Position numbers and translations under genes: made by a program
Shown here: piece by piece, positions 12,565 through 23,700 of the stretch
Numbering within the stretch: position 1 is the first letter of the stretch
Layout: every line of letters starts with the position of its first letter
Assembly (NCBI GenBank): GCA_023078555.1
Contig: CM041204.1
Location: 964,923 to 1,028,922 of the forward strand
DNA from: Ulva prolifera
Lineage: Eukaryota > Chlorophyta > Ulvophyceae > Ulvales > Ulvaceae
DNA: 64,000 nucleotides
Reading direction: 5' to 3'
The notes under the pieces: generated by a model
Database searches by the model: none
Told to the model about the DNA's origin: nothing
What the model saw: the letters and a program-made list of their open reading frames with translations, nothing else

Positions 12565-13182
12565 GTTGATATACGTACGCAATCGCGGTGGAGCAGCAAG
12601 GTAGATTGCAGTGTGATCAATAGACATAATACATGGCTATTCAGGACGATGATCATATCTGCCGTTGTCTCCGTTTCAAACATGCCAGGACGTGTGACGT
12701 ATGAGTCGCCATGGTGACCTCGTGGACACTGAGCATGCGTCGTCGAGAGAAATGGCCAAACAATACATCACTGTCCGGGTATTAGACAAAGCGAAATGAC
12801 AAATGATTATTATCTGATAACTATTTGATGACGCGATATCCGGACAGCTATCATTTTTTGGGTCATGTACGTGCTTGAGAGCACCTGTGGGTCAGAACAT
12901 GCATGTGCGCATCTATCAGCCTGCGCCTGAGGTAAAATAGACATCTCACAACAGCGGATATCTCCCGCAGTTATCAGACCACCTTTTCGCGTCTCGCAGA
13001 CACCATCATTTTCATAAGCATGCACCCATTTCCTGGTCAGAATGTTGAATCCACTCAACATATGCACAACAATGCATACATGTATAGGTATATGATGGAT
13101 TCTCAACATTACATAAAATCATATGCAAATCCCAATCCCCAACATTGATACAAGTCCCAATCAGACTCAATATATATACCGC
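12565..13182. other. Intergenic region inside element 2
   Basis: Spacer between the transposase stop (13183) and the partner start (12564). A 100-codon minus-strand frame (13109-12810) is present but has no counterpart in element 1 and I do not trust it. This stretch presumably holds the 3' end of the transposase transcript and the promoter of the partner gene. No motif stands out. Confidence 0.4.
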
Positions 13183-16100
13183 TCAAATGAATTCTTCATC
13201 GTCACTGTCACTCTCTGCAACGTCAGTGCCACTGTGTAGCAGGTCTCTCCTACCTGGGTACCCCATCTTGCTGAGTGTAATGAAAGTCATGCCAGGTGGG
13301 CCTGGGACAACGACACACGGACAATGTACCTGCCTCAAGAATAATGCATATGGATACCCCATTGCCTTCCTCTTTTCAGACAGGAAGACAGCCCTGGGTA
13401 CTGAACATGCCCCAGATGCCGGATCGTCATTGTAGGCTGTCTCTAGACCAGCCCCATCCCTGACAACCAAGTGGTCCCACAATGTCCCTACAGCCAGCCT
13501 CGCCTCATCACCACGCCACTCCATGCCCTTCCGTCTCACCAACAGAATCTGCTTAATCTCGAGAATGCAGTGGTTGAGGCTTCTAGCGGATCAGTAAGGC
13601 ACGTACACGAAGTTATCTGTCTTCTCCCTACCATGCGACTCCGTGCCTGCAGAGGTGCGCACAACCCATGCGCCAGACTGGATTGTGGCAGTGTCTGAAC
13701 ACATCACCTCCGCGGGTGTATCCTGTGGCCATTCCCTCCGGCCGAGTATGCTGTTGTATTCCCCCTTGACGTGCTTCTCAGTCAACACACCTGCTATGGC
13801 AAGAGGGCCACGAACTGAATGAGATTGTCTTGCAACCTTAGCCGCCATTCCATGTAAAACTTCCGCAAATTGCGTGACCTGCAGTCCACCCAATATCTAC
13901 AAAATATGAGACAATACGAGTCCAGATCGAAACTGCATTTGAAACATGCAAGCCATGAACGGCACATGCAGAACTTCACCTCATCATGGTCTTCCCCTGT
14001 GTGAGCCGGTGTCAGCTTGTGGAGAGCCGTGCCATAGTCATCACCATCGTCAAGGGGTCTAACCGGTGGACGTCTCCTGATGCAATTTAGCGGGCCGTCG
14101 ACACCCGGATGTTTGTTCAGATGGATTCTCAGTCCCATCTGCGTCAGACAAACATTGGCCGATGCACCAGCAGCACGGACGGTTGAGTGCCCTTTGATGA
14201 ACTTCTTGGTCCATCTCACCACCCGCTCGCCAAAATCCTCACGCAAGAACGCACCAGGCAATGTCGCCAGTACCTGCGCGGGTATGTGTGCAAAGCATCT
14301 ATGCACCAAGCATGTGAGCATTGATGCATTCAAATTCGCCTCAGCATACTCACCAAACTGAAAGATTTCCCGCTGCGCTAGCCGAATTTGGGCAGTTGTG
14401 TGCTGCCCTGGACGGTAATGCAAGAAGTACAATGCGTATTTGCGCAAATGGCCCCACATCTTCAGGATTCCTGGGTGAATGCCGGATCGGAAGTGATAGA
14501 ATGCAATCGCTCCTGCTATCTCAATGAATGTATTACACTCTTCAAACAATCATTTCGACATGGGCACATTCCTGCAATCAATTATCTAGTCAGCTGCCAG
14601 TCTTGACAATGTAAAGCAGTGTAAGCTTAAGTGAGGAAGGGTGGCCCCCATGCAGATGGAGACTCTTTGACAATCTGAACTGTGGCAAATATCCGTCGAG
14701 GGCAGTGTTCCACACCTTAACGACGGAGGGCGCCGATTGTACGCACACGGATACTTCAAGGTGGAGAGGAACATGTCCATTCGGTGTAGCAGAGAAGGGG
14801 CAAGGCAGAATGCCTTGCCATTTACCTTAAACGGGGAATTGCTGCTGCATATAAGAGTCATGAAGGCGCGGAATAGGGCGTACAAGATGGAATGCGACAT
14901 GGGCTCCACGAAAGTTGTCTGGAAACTGCAAGATGATGAGAGTAACCAGTGTGGGTCTCGACAGTCACAACCTCTAAAGTCCACCACAATGTTACGAGGC
15001 ACATCCGTTAAGATGAATGTCGAGCATACTCATAACTCCGGAGGCCAGACTCCTGGAATGGGTTCACTCCACGGGACCCAAGCTCTTTATGCTCGTCATT
15101 GGCAGCCTTGTACCGCCGTCTCCAGATCTTGCGGCAATCTACAACCATCGTGTGTTGAGTATTGTAGGTCACCTATGATGTATACCAACTTGCATGCTAA
15201 TGCTTACCTCTGCTCAGAAGAATCTGATCTTTGCTGTTAGGATCAGATGTTACTGCTCCGCCGTTGCTAGCCTCGGCCGGAAGTGGATTGGCAGCAGCGG
15301 CAGCTTGGCTCTTTGCGGCAGCAGATGCACTGCGAATTCGATGCTTTTCGTCGGAGATGGCCATGGACTCTAGGGCTTCTTGGTTTGGCTCCCCTTGTGA
15401 GCCGAATGAGACCTCCACTTGCTCCCACTCCTAAAGCAGCAACAGCATGAAACAATTGCAGCAGGGACGCGACACGACGGGTTTGTCAGGCACTGTCCAC
15501 GTGTTGTGTTGAGTAATGCAATACGTCAGTATCAAGCAAAGATGATACGGTTGTGTAGACCACACCTTGGTTGTGCAATCAAAGACAACAGCCGGGCATG
15601 CAGAGGTATAGCCACAGAATGCTGTCCACTCGAGCTTGACCCCATTGGCCAGCAAGCGAATTCCCCGGATGCCACATTTGTTACATCCACGAAACCCGGT
15701 ATGGCCTGTGGTCAACGCCCAACTTCGTCTTGCAGGAGTGTCTGCGAAGGCAAACACAAAGATAGGGTACACTTTGCGCAACTTCTTTCGATAGCTGTCC
15801 CAGACCTTTATGGGCTTCCCTGTGATCTTCGTATGCCCTACATGGGGAGTAAGGTATGTGGTGCACGAAATGACGGTTTGAGAGATCAAATGCATAGGCA
15901 GATGTGCATGCGGGGGGGGGGGACACCAGACGCACACAAAGATCAACCGCACATGAGCCTCATTGGGGCTGTGAGGTGGCAACCGCACCACTGTTATCGA
16001 CCACCCCAAGTACCTCATGATCCTTGAACTGTTGGAGGAGCAAAGCTGTGAATTCACTCAGGTTTGTGGGCTCCTTCTCGCCTCCGATATAGGCCATGGG

Positions 16101-18125
16101 GAAGCATGCCAGATCGGTGTGACACATAAATCCTGGCAGGTCGATACACTTAAGACCCACCACAGTGGTTGATGCTCGACCATGATCGTGCAATTGCACA
16201 CCGTCAACAAACAAAGCGAACATCAAGGCGAGTTCATCTCCATCACCGGTCATAACTTCGTCAGTTGGATCCGGGTTTGCTTCATCATCTATGGTATCGG
16301 GGTCAGTAGCCACACCAGTGGCCCCCACAGGCGTTGGTTGGGCAACAAGAGAGCCCACACTTTCGGATGACAAGGCAGAAAGGGCGCCACCATGAGCAGT
16401 GTCCAAACGTTTATACAATGGAGACTGCAGCATGGCCTGAGTGCGTGTGCCAGCATACCTGGCAAAGAGAGGCTCTCCAAACAGGTGGTTGACAACGGCT
16501 TCAAGCTGGAGGATGTACGCACTGCATGCAATCGAGCTAAGGTAAGGTACTGCGTCAGCTCTCGGCATGTTGTCATCACAGCGGCTACTAATTGAAGGTG
16601 CACTAGGTGCACAACACTGCAGGGGCACGGCACAACGCATTCACACATTGACAACATGTGTACTTTAAGTGTCATCACACAGCCGATCGCACAAGGGCTT
16701 ACCTTCGGACAGGATAGACCTGCTTGTTCTTCTTTCGATACCGAAAGTTGCCGCAATTAGGGCATCTTTCACCTGATCTGGCAAGTCTCGCACTCTTCTT
16801 CAATTGTCGTCCATATACGTGCGGGCACTGCCCATTGTCACACATGTCATATGTGTAGTCTTCGTTGGTTTGTAGGCATAAGATGCCCTTGATGAGGTAC
16901 TCAGATCTACACAGTACATCAATGACCCAATGGACGGGCAGTGACATCCGGTAGCTACTCATCACAAACAGCCAGAGCCTAAATCGATGCGAAGCGGAGA
17001 AGAAGACATCCCGCCACTAGCACATCAGCTACATACCGTGGCATTATATTCTTGCTGGATTTAAGGAAACCACCGTAGGCTAGCATCTTGCAGATATAGT
17101 CAAGGCATTCACACGTCATGCTCCCCTTCAACTTGAGCCATGCCAGGCAGTAACTTGCCTGGGATACAGTCACAGTACTTCTGCAACCAAAGCATTGGGG
17201 TGTTGTTGATACCACCTGATGGTGTTTGCTCGCGGTTCTGGAGCCTCTTTGTTTGCCAGCGCTGCTTGCTGACATGCCATTTTCTCTAAAAATTCTTCAT
17301 TGAATCCTGCAACAGAAATACTGTTGTCCCAACGGCGACCTTGGTCTTGTGCTGCTCTCAGAATGGCCCGAGCATCGGGTTCAACCCCACCCCGCTGCCG
17401 GTGTTCCTGCTCCGCAAACAGTAACAAGTCTTGCAGACCCTGAACACAAGAACACTCGGACGTGGACTTCAGCATCATACTGCAGGCTGGCGTAGCTGGC
17501 CGGGGAAGGAGGGCAGTGGGCAGGGGGATGACGCTGCTAGGGCGGAGGGAAGGTGGGTTTGGGTATATGTAAGTCTACGTACACTCACCCACTCCTCATC
17601 GTCGTACTCAAAGTCAAATGTCTTGTCCTCGATAGGATCTTCGTCGGGTATCTCTTCCTTATCGGACTCAGTGGCGTCCAAAGTGGCCACTCCTGTCCTG
17701 CCCTCCAATGACTTGACCAAGTGAGCCGGAGGGACGGACAAAATAGAAGGTTGAACACTCTGATCTTCAGCATACTGGACACCTCTGGCGTAGAGGTCGT
17801 CCAGCGCCGGAAGTGCATCTTGGATCGAATGATGTGGCGCAACTTCTGCGTTGGAGGGTTCACGATCGAAATTGCTTCCAGGCGCACGATTGTTCTCACA
17901 AACGTCGGACACCGCCGGCCGATGATGTTTCGGAATAGATAGACTACGTTCACCTTTTGCTACGAGCTCTGCATTTCGAATATGCTTATCGGACGTTAGA
18001 TGTCGGCCAAGGTTATCGCCATATGCAAACTCTTTCCCACATTTATCACAAAACCACTGGTAATTTCCAATACAAATGAATTCTGCCTGAAGGGATCCCG
18101 GTTCGGCTCTGACACGCTTGGGCAT
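13183..18125 (-). CDS. CACTA (En/Spm) Tnp2-type transposase 2, frameshifted
   Basis: DDE transposase paralogous along its whole length to transposase 1. ATG 18125 (M-P-K-R-V-R) matches the start of its paralogue. Order: C2H2 finger W-F-C-D-K-C...H-L-T-S-D-K-H; a helical exon (17478-16990); a zinc ribbon M-C-D-N-G-Q-C then C-P-N-C-G-N-F-R-Y (16965-16700); F-V-D-G-V-Q-L-H (first Asp, near 16205); F-A-F-A-D-T-P-A-R-R-S-W (second Asp, near 15745) with C-x-x-C; a linker exon ending at a GTAAGC donor (about 15205); a short exon with R-G-V-N-P-F-Q (about 15140-15010); F-V-E-P-M-S-H-S; and F-G-E-R-V (likely Glu, near 14210). The stop is TGA at 13183. One base is missing near 17180 (context V-A-E then T-V-T-V), where element 1 stays in frame. 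Confidence 0.8.
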
Positions 18126-18455
18126 CCCAGATGCGACGCCCGAGCCCCAAGACCCACCTACAGCGGCCAGGAACAGCAAGACCAGCAACATAGCGGCACG
18201 TATGATGTCTGGGACGTGGGCGCAATTTAGCTCCACTTGTAGAATACAAACGTTTACCGCAATTAGAATGGCACGACCTGACACAAGCCGAGTTCCCCCA
18301 AAACCACTGAGCTACCGCACAACTATCCGACCGGAACAGAACGGATGAAACTGATGTGTACAAACATGATCTCATTACTATTCGATCTCTTCATTTTTAT
18401 CAGCAGAATGCACGAGGTGTGCGCCGATCTCGCATTGCAGCGTGCTCATCTGAGC

Positions 18456-18870
18456 TCACCTCTGCAAGTGGCGCACTCCACACATGCGCCATTGCCGTAC
18501 TCTTGAGCCCCAAGACCATGATATCTTCGATCGATCTGCATCTCTGAAGCATTGATAATGCCAGTGATCGAGAATAACAAAGTCCTCGGCACCCCAGGCC
18601 CGTTTTTACATGGTTTACGGGCAATGTACAACGACGGCCCCCTCGAACACAGCGCACCTCGGCCCGTGGCGCACCATCACAGTGCGCGACCGTTGATGGC
18701 CGGACACGATATCGGCCGCCTGAAGACGTCGCTAGCCAAACCACTTAGATCAGATCACTATGAAAGCACTAGGTAAGGTATCCCAAGCTTCAGAACCCCA
18801 TTTGGCGCATTTCGCCGAAAGTTACGAGTTGGCGCATGTGTAGTCGGCGCACCCGTCCTGACAGCGCACC
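18456..18870. repeat. Right subterminal repeat cluster of element 2
   Basis: GGCGCACC-type words occur at about 18456, 18642, 18656, 18803, 18831, 18846 and 18863, with one TGCGCC in the opposite orientation near 18486. Closest to the end they read GGCGCACC, the inverse of the GGTGCGCC found at the left end. They lie upstream of the transposase start, so they probably also overlap its promoter. Confidence 0.55.
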
Positions 18871-18900
18871 CTAGTGAGCGAGTCTGGCATCTGGCCTGTG
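18861..18900 (-). repeat. Right terminal inverted repeat of CACTA element 2
   Basis: Reverse complement of the left repeat at 8255-8294. It ends in AGTCTGGCATCTGGCCTGTG at 18900, identical over the terminal 20 bases. This pairing fixes the extent of element 2 and separates it from element 1. Confidence 0.8.
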
Positions 18901-19055
18901 ACTGTATAGGACAGTGTTGATTGTCCTAACCGCAATTAGGCTGTAGCATTGTCACTGCTAAGGACGCCGTTATCCACGTGTTCGTCATAAGGACAACGTG
19001 GGGACATCCTTACGTCAGGACTGCGTGAGGCTGCTGTAAGGACATTTCGGTGCCA

Positions 19056-20730
19056 CTAGTGGGTGCAATGCTTCTTGTTCGCCAGAAGGGCTCTGTCTGT
19101 CTGGTTCTCGGGTTTGGGGATGGCGCGATCAGAATGCCAGAAAGCAAAGGGAGACTCCGGCGAGTTGTCGCCGAGGGCTCCCCACTCCACAGGCCACAGC
19201 AGCAAGTCTGCATACTTCAGAGCGCTGTCACACCCCTTCACTTCTGGCATGGTGTGCACCCGTTGCGTGTCCATGGTAGTGTCCTCCAGAAACGTCTCGA
19301 TGAAAGCGAGATACAACGCTCTGAGACCCTGCATGGTGCTGCCATGTAGCAAGTGTTCATGATTGTGCATGCACATGTAGTTCAGTCGAATAGCATGGTG
19401 CACTCGGGATCTTTGCATGCAATTCAATGCGCCCTTGTGCGACTTTGCTGCAAGTACAAACTGCGTTTGCATCGGGACACACCATTTCTGTAGATTCTGA
19501 AGCAGCCATTCCGGCCAGAGCTGTTCGCAGGGCAATTCTGTACTGCTTGGCGTCTTCGCCCTTCCCGACCTCGGCACTGGTGTCCACAGCACCTTGGAGA
19601 GCTGTCTTGAAGGGCTCCAGAGCCTCTGCATCGAGCTGTGATGGCTCGCCTACGAGGACTCCTTCAAGATCATCAGACTTCTTCATGTCATATGCCCATG
19701 ACAGTAGTAGCAAGTCCTCTGAAGCTCTCATCTTTCGCGCGTTGTTGCTGTCGTCGGATTTGGAGATATTGTTGAATACAGCTTTAGCTTGAGCTGCAGC
19801 AGCGGGGGTGTGTGTCTGTTCTGATACGCGGCGGATGTAACTGTACACCAGCCGGAATACTTCTGTCTTTGCTTTCTTCAACATAAACGCATGTCGCAGT
19901 TGTATCTTTCCTTCCTCGTCCTGCAGTCGCCAAAAGGTATCATATAGCGGAGTGGTGTGAGTCTGGTTCCACCTGTGTGTTTTCACAACTAATAACCGGA
20001 TTGATACACACCAATTCTGCTTCGTAGAGGCGCCAGCCGTCTACATCCACATGTCGGAGCAGAGCCCGGATGCGATTGGAAATCTCGGCGCCCAATGACA
20101 ATGACGGGCCTCTCTTGAGTGCATCAATTCCCATGGTCGCTAGCACGTGCAGGCGAGCCTCAGGCGTCATGCGTGGCATCAGTATTCCAATGTTTCTCTG
20201 CAGCTGCGTCTCTGCCTGCAGAAGGAGAGGCGATCAGGTGGACCTGGCATGACATGCTCTGGTTTGGCGGAATAACAATGTCGCGAGTTGTCGCACAGAA
20301 CAACACCGGTCAAAGCAAGGGCTCAGCTTACCTTTGTAATAGTCCTGACATTTTTTTCACCTCGTCCTTTGGAACCCTTCGATGTGGTGGCCGTTTGCTC
20401 TCCGGAGCGGGAGGGCTCCAACCGAATAACGCCAGTCTTGTCCCGAACGGCGCTTGTCCATATCTCGCGATTCTCGTACGGAATGATGTAGATAGCCTCG
20501 AATACGTCCTCTGTTTTATCATCGCCTAAGGCCGCCGCGCCAGCGACGCTATGAAACCGGCGGGTTGTGATTTTGTGGACCCTCCGCGTGAATTCTTCCT
20601 GCCGATCGTCGAAAAAGTGTGCCAACGATACCGACTCCCTCTTTCGGAGAGGCAATTGGAACGACTTGTCGTCGATGTAGACCGACAAGGCCTGTAAGTC
20701 TCGCACGGCTACCTGCACTGGTTCAGACAT
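19056..20730 (-). CDS. Partner gene of CACTA element 1, unknown family
   Basis: Paralogue of the gene at 12564-9739. Start ATG 20730. Exon 1 shares R-R-F-H-S-V-A-G, A-L-G-D-D and I-W-T with the element 2 partner and ends at AAG/GTAAGC (20332), the same intron position. Following blocks near 20240-19990, 19986-19450 and 19480-19058 align with those of the paralogue. The third shows S-x-D-L-L-L-L-S-W-A against S-V-Y-L-F-F-L-S-W-A, and the last shows M-Q-G-L-R-A-L-Y against L-Q-G-L-R-A-L-F. The frame changes once between 19510 and 19440, either a very small intron or a frameshift. It ends at TAG 19058-19056 and lacks the acidic and basic C-terminal region of its paralogue, so it may be truncated. 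No known domain is recognised. Confidence 0.6.
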
Positions 20731-20761
20731 CGTTCTGTGCCTAATTAAAGCTATCGAATGG

Positions 20762-23700
20762 TCACGCTAGATTCCGCAACAAAGTGTCCGATAGCGCGCA
20801 TCGCGTAAACATCCTGATTTCATATTCCTGCTTTGACCAACCGCATTTCAAAAAAGGCGCTTCCCGATATCTGAACAGAGCATGTGCCCTGTAGACACAG
20901 TGCGGCTGCGGCATGACTTGCCCTTCGTCGACTTCAGTTCTTCGCACAGTAGTGTCTAGTCGACATAAAGTGTAATCATATCCTTATCTCTTAGTCACTC
21001 GTAAATATGTGCATGTCGCTGGACGAACAGGGGGCTGCAAATAGGACTCTCGTGGGAGCTGGAACCCATGTTTCCCCGTATTACCTAAATCATTCCAGCC
21101 ATGATCTACTCGTTGGTATAAATAATTTGCATGCCTCTGGGATGTCCCTTGAGGACAGGCCTGCCCTATTGCCCGTGCTGGGTCCAGAGCAGAGGAGTGG
21201 GGTAGCTAAGTTCGTCCAGGGTGTCCTCCATCCCACTACTTTCGAACGGTGGGATCCTTACTAATATTATTGAGCAATCTGTAATGTTCACCATCTCTGA
21301 GTAGCCGTGTCCGGCCTTGCAAGTCTGCAGACATCACCCCTTCCCCAGACAGTGTTTTCATGTACAAGAGACGTCTCTGATACCTTACGGCCATTAACTC
21401 GCCGCACAGGTGAAAATGCAGAAGAAGTGCAGAAGGATGGGATGTGTGTGGTGGTTGTTGGCGGTAGCAAATGGTGCAGCTGCTAAATGTATTACACTTG
21501 TTCATGACAAACCGGGTAAATTCACCGCAATCCGCTGGGTTGTATCTTGACTTGAGTGTCTTCTGATGCTCCTGGAAGATAGTGTCACTCATGTTCATGT
21601 TGCGGAATGAATGCACAAGCCAATCTATTGGCATATGGCTGTGCTGAACCACAGCTCTGATGAGGCTCACCTTTGGACACTCAGCAGCCTTCCTACTGTT
21701 CATAATGTATTCCATTGCCCAATTGCAGCTGCAAAGCCAGTACATTAAATTAATTAGAACTTGCTGCAATGTATGCCCCCACGTAGACAATGCACTGAAA
21801 AAAAAATAGTAGCAGGTACTGTGTCATTGCAACACTTATGTGTGGCTCATGTGCGTGCATGTACATACAACACGAAGACAATATCACTTGAGATGCACAC
21901 CGACCTTACAAAACAGTGTCAGTTCGTGCATCACCTCGAGATGATCCACCTACGGCATCCGGCTCTGCCACACCAGCCTCAAATAACATGTCCGTCCTAC
22001 CATGAAACCCCATTTTGCTCAATGTAATAAACATGTCGCCAGCCTTATCAGGTATATACACACAAGGACAATGGATTTGTCTTAGATGCACGACGTACTT
22101 GTACCCAGCCTTCCGTTTGGACGGAGTGCGCAACAGTACTCTGGGCACACAGCACGAACCATAGACAGGGTCATCATTGAACATGGTCTCCAGAGCTGCC
22201 CCGTTACCAATCCTCAAATGGTCCCAAATCTCTCCTACGGCCAATCGTGCCTCGTTGTTTGGCCACCCCATATTCTCCCGGCACACAAGCACAATCTTCT
22301 CTATCTTCATCACGCACGCGTTGTGAGTTGTACCCGATCTGAATGGTATGTATACATACTGATCTGTGTGGGTCTGCCCGTGCATGGAGGACCCGCTGTC
22401 AGTGCGCACAACGAAAGCCCCATGCGAGATTGTAGCTGAATGGGCATGGTACACCATAGGCGCGTTGGTCACATCCGTATGCACGATTTTGCCTGTAACT
22501 GCGGACCTTTCGCCTTGAATCTCTTTAGGTGTGAGAATGCCTGCAAGTTCTAGTTCACCCTGGACTCGATGACTTCGCACAGCCTTATCGGCCATGCACT
22601 GCAAATGGCTCACTAACGTGCTAACCTACATGACTAGTGCCCCTCTTCAATACCAATGGAGCAGCGTTGCATTCACCGCGATCGCGAAGCACATACACCT
22701 TCGGTGTAGTTGATAGGATTAAAAGCACACCACATCACCTTCCTCTCCGGTGTAGGCAGACAGTAGCTGATGAAGTTGTACCCCATAACTGTCGCCGTTG
22801 TCACTTGGCCTGGACCTTGCAACCGGACGTATCCTCAAAAGTGGGCCGTCAATACCAGGATGTTTGTGTTGCGATAGGCGGAGCCCCATCTCTGTGAGAC
22901 AGACATCTGCCGAGGCTCTTGCTGCCTGCTGTGTCGAGTGCCCTGTGATGCGACTCTTGGTTCGGCGCACTAGCCTTTCCCCCCAGTCTTCACGAAGGAA
23001 AGCACCTGGCATCGTTGCAAGGACATGAAGTGGAATGTGAGCATAGCATCGATGTACCGAGCATGTCAAAGTCTTGCAATGCAGATGCTGCTCAGCATAC
23101 TCTCCAAACTGGAATATTTCCTGTTGAGCTGCCAGAACTTGTGCTTCTGTGTGTTGGCCGGGCCGGTAATGCAAAAAGTATAGAGTGAACTTACGCAAAT
23201 GACTCCACATTTTCATGACTCCAGGATGCACTTCTTTCCTGGCAACGTAAAAACATGCAGCTCCTGTGACTTCCACGAATGTATTGAGTTCCTCAAATAG
23301 CCATTTTGAGATGGGCACACCCCTACATATGGCTGACTTGGTTGGATGCGGAACTGCAACGTTCGACATATGTTCGTGTACCATTGCAAGACTGTGAATC
23401 ATCTAAGAGCACGCACCTGCGCAACTTCGGGGGACGGTGGTTGAATGCACTGGGGTATTGAATCTTATCTGAAAAACGGTCCATCCTATCCTGTAGATCA
23501 GATGACAAACAGAAGCTGCGACCTCCAATCTCGTATCCATTAGCGGTATGACATATGAGTTCCAAGAATCCGCGGACCAAACTATATAGGATGGAATGGG
23601 ACATCGGCTCTACAAAAGTCAATTGAAAGCTGCAAGACACCACGATCAGGTTCCAGGTGTATGGAGGGACCGCTCTAAAAGCTAGTGGTGCCAGGATACA

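Larger units (their letters stand above)
8255..18900 (-). mobile_element. CACTA element 2, two genes, bounded by inverted repeats
   Basis: A 10.6-kb unit delimited by an inverted repeat: CACAGGCCAGATGCCAGACT reads inward at 8255, and its exact reverse complement ends at 18900. Matching continues with changes (GCTCAC, then GGTGCGC). Inside are the transposase (18125 to 13183) and the partner gene (12564 to 9739), both on the minus strand. Subterminal GGTGCGCC/GGCGCACC words cluster at both ends, as in plant CACTA elements where a DNA-binding partner (TnpA) coats subterminal motifs. No clean 3-bp target duplication is visible: the flanks read TAC before and ACT after. Confidence 0.75.

Noticed and set aside
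18747..19058. Read-through extension of the element 1 partner gene past its TAG
   Set aside because: The TGA-free frame runs into the inverted repeat of element 2 and is not protein-like; its length is not unusual by chance.
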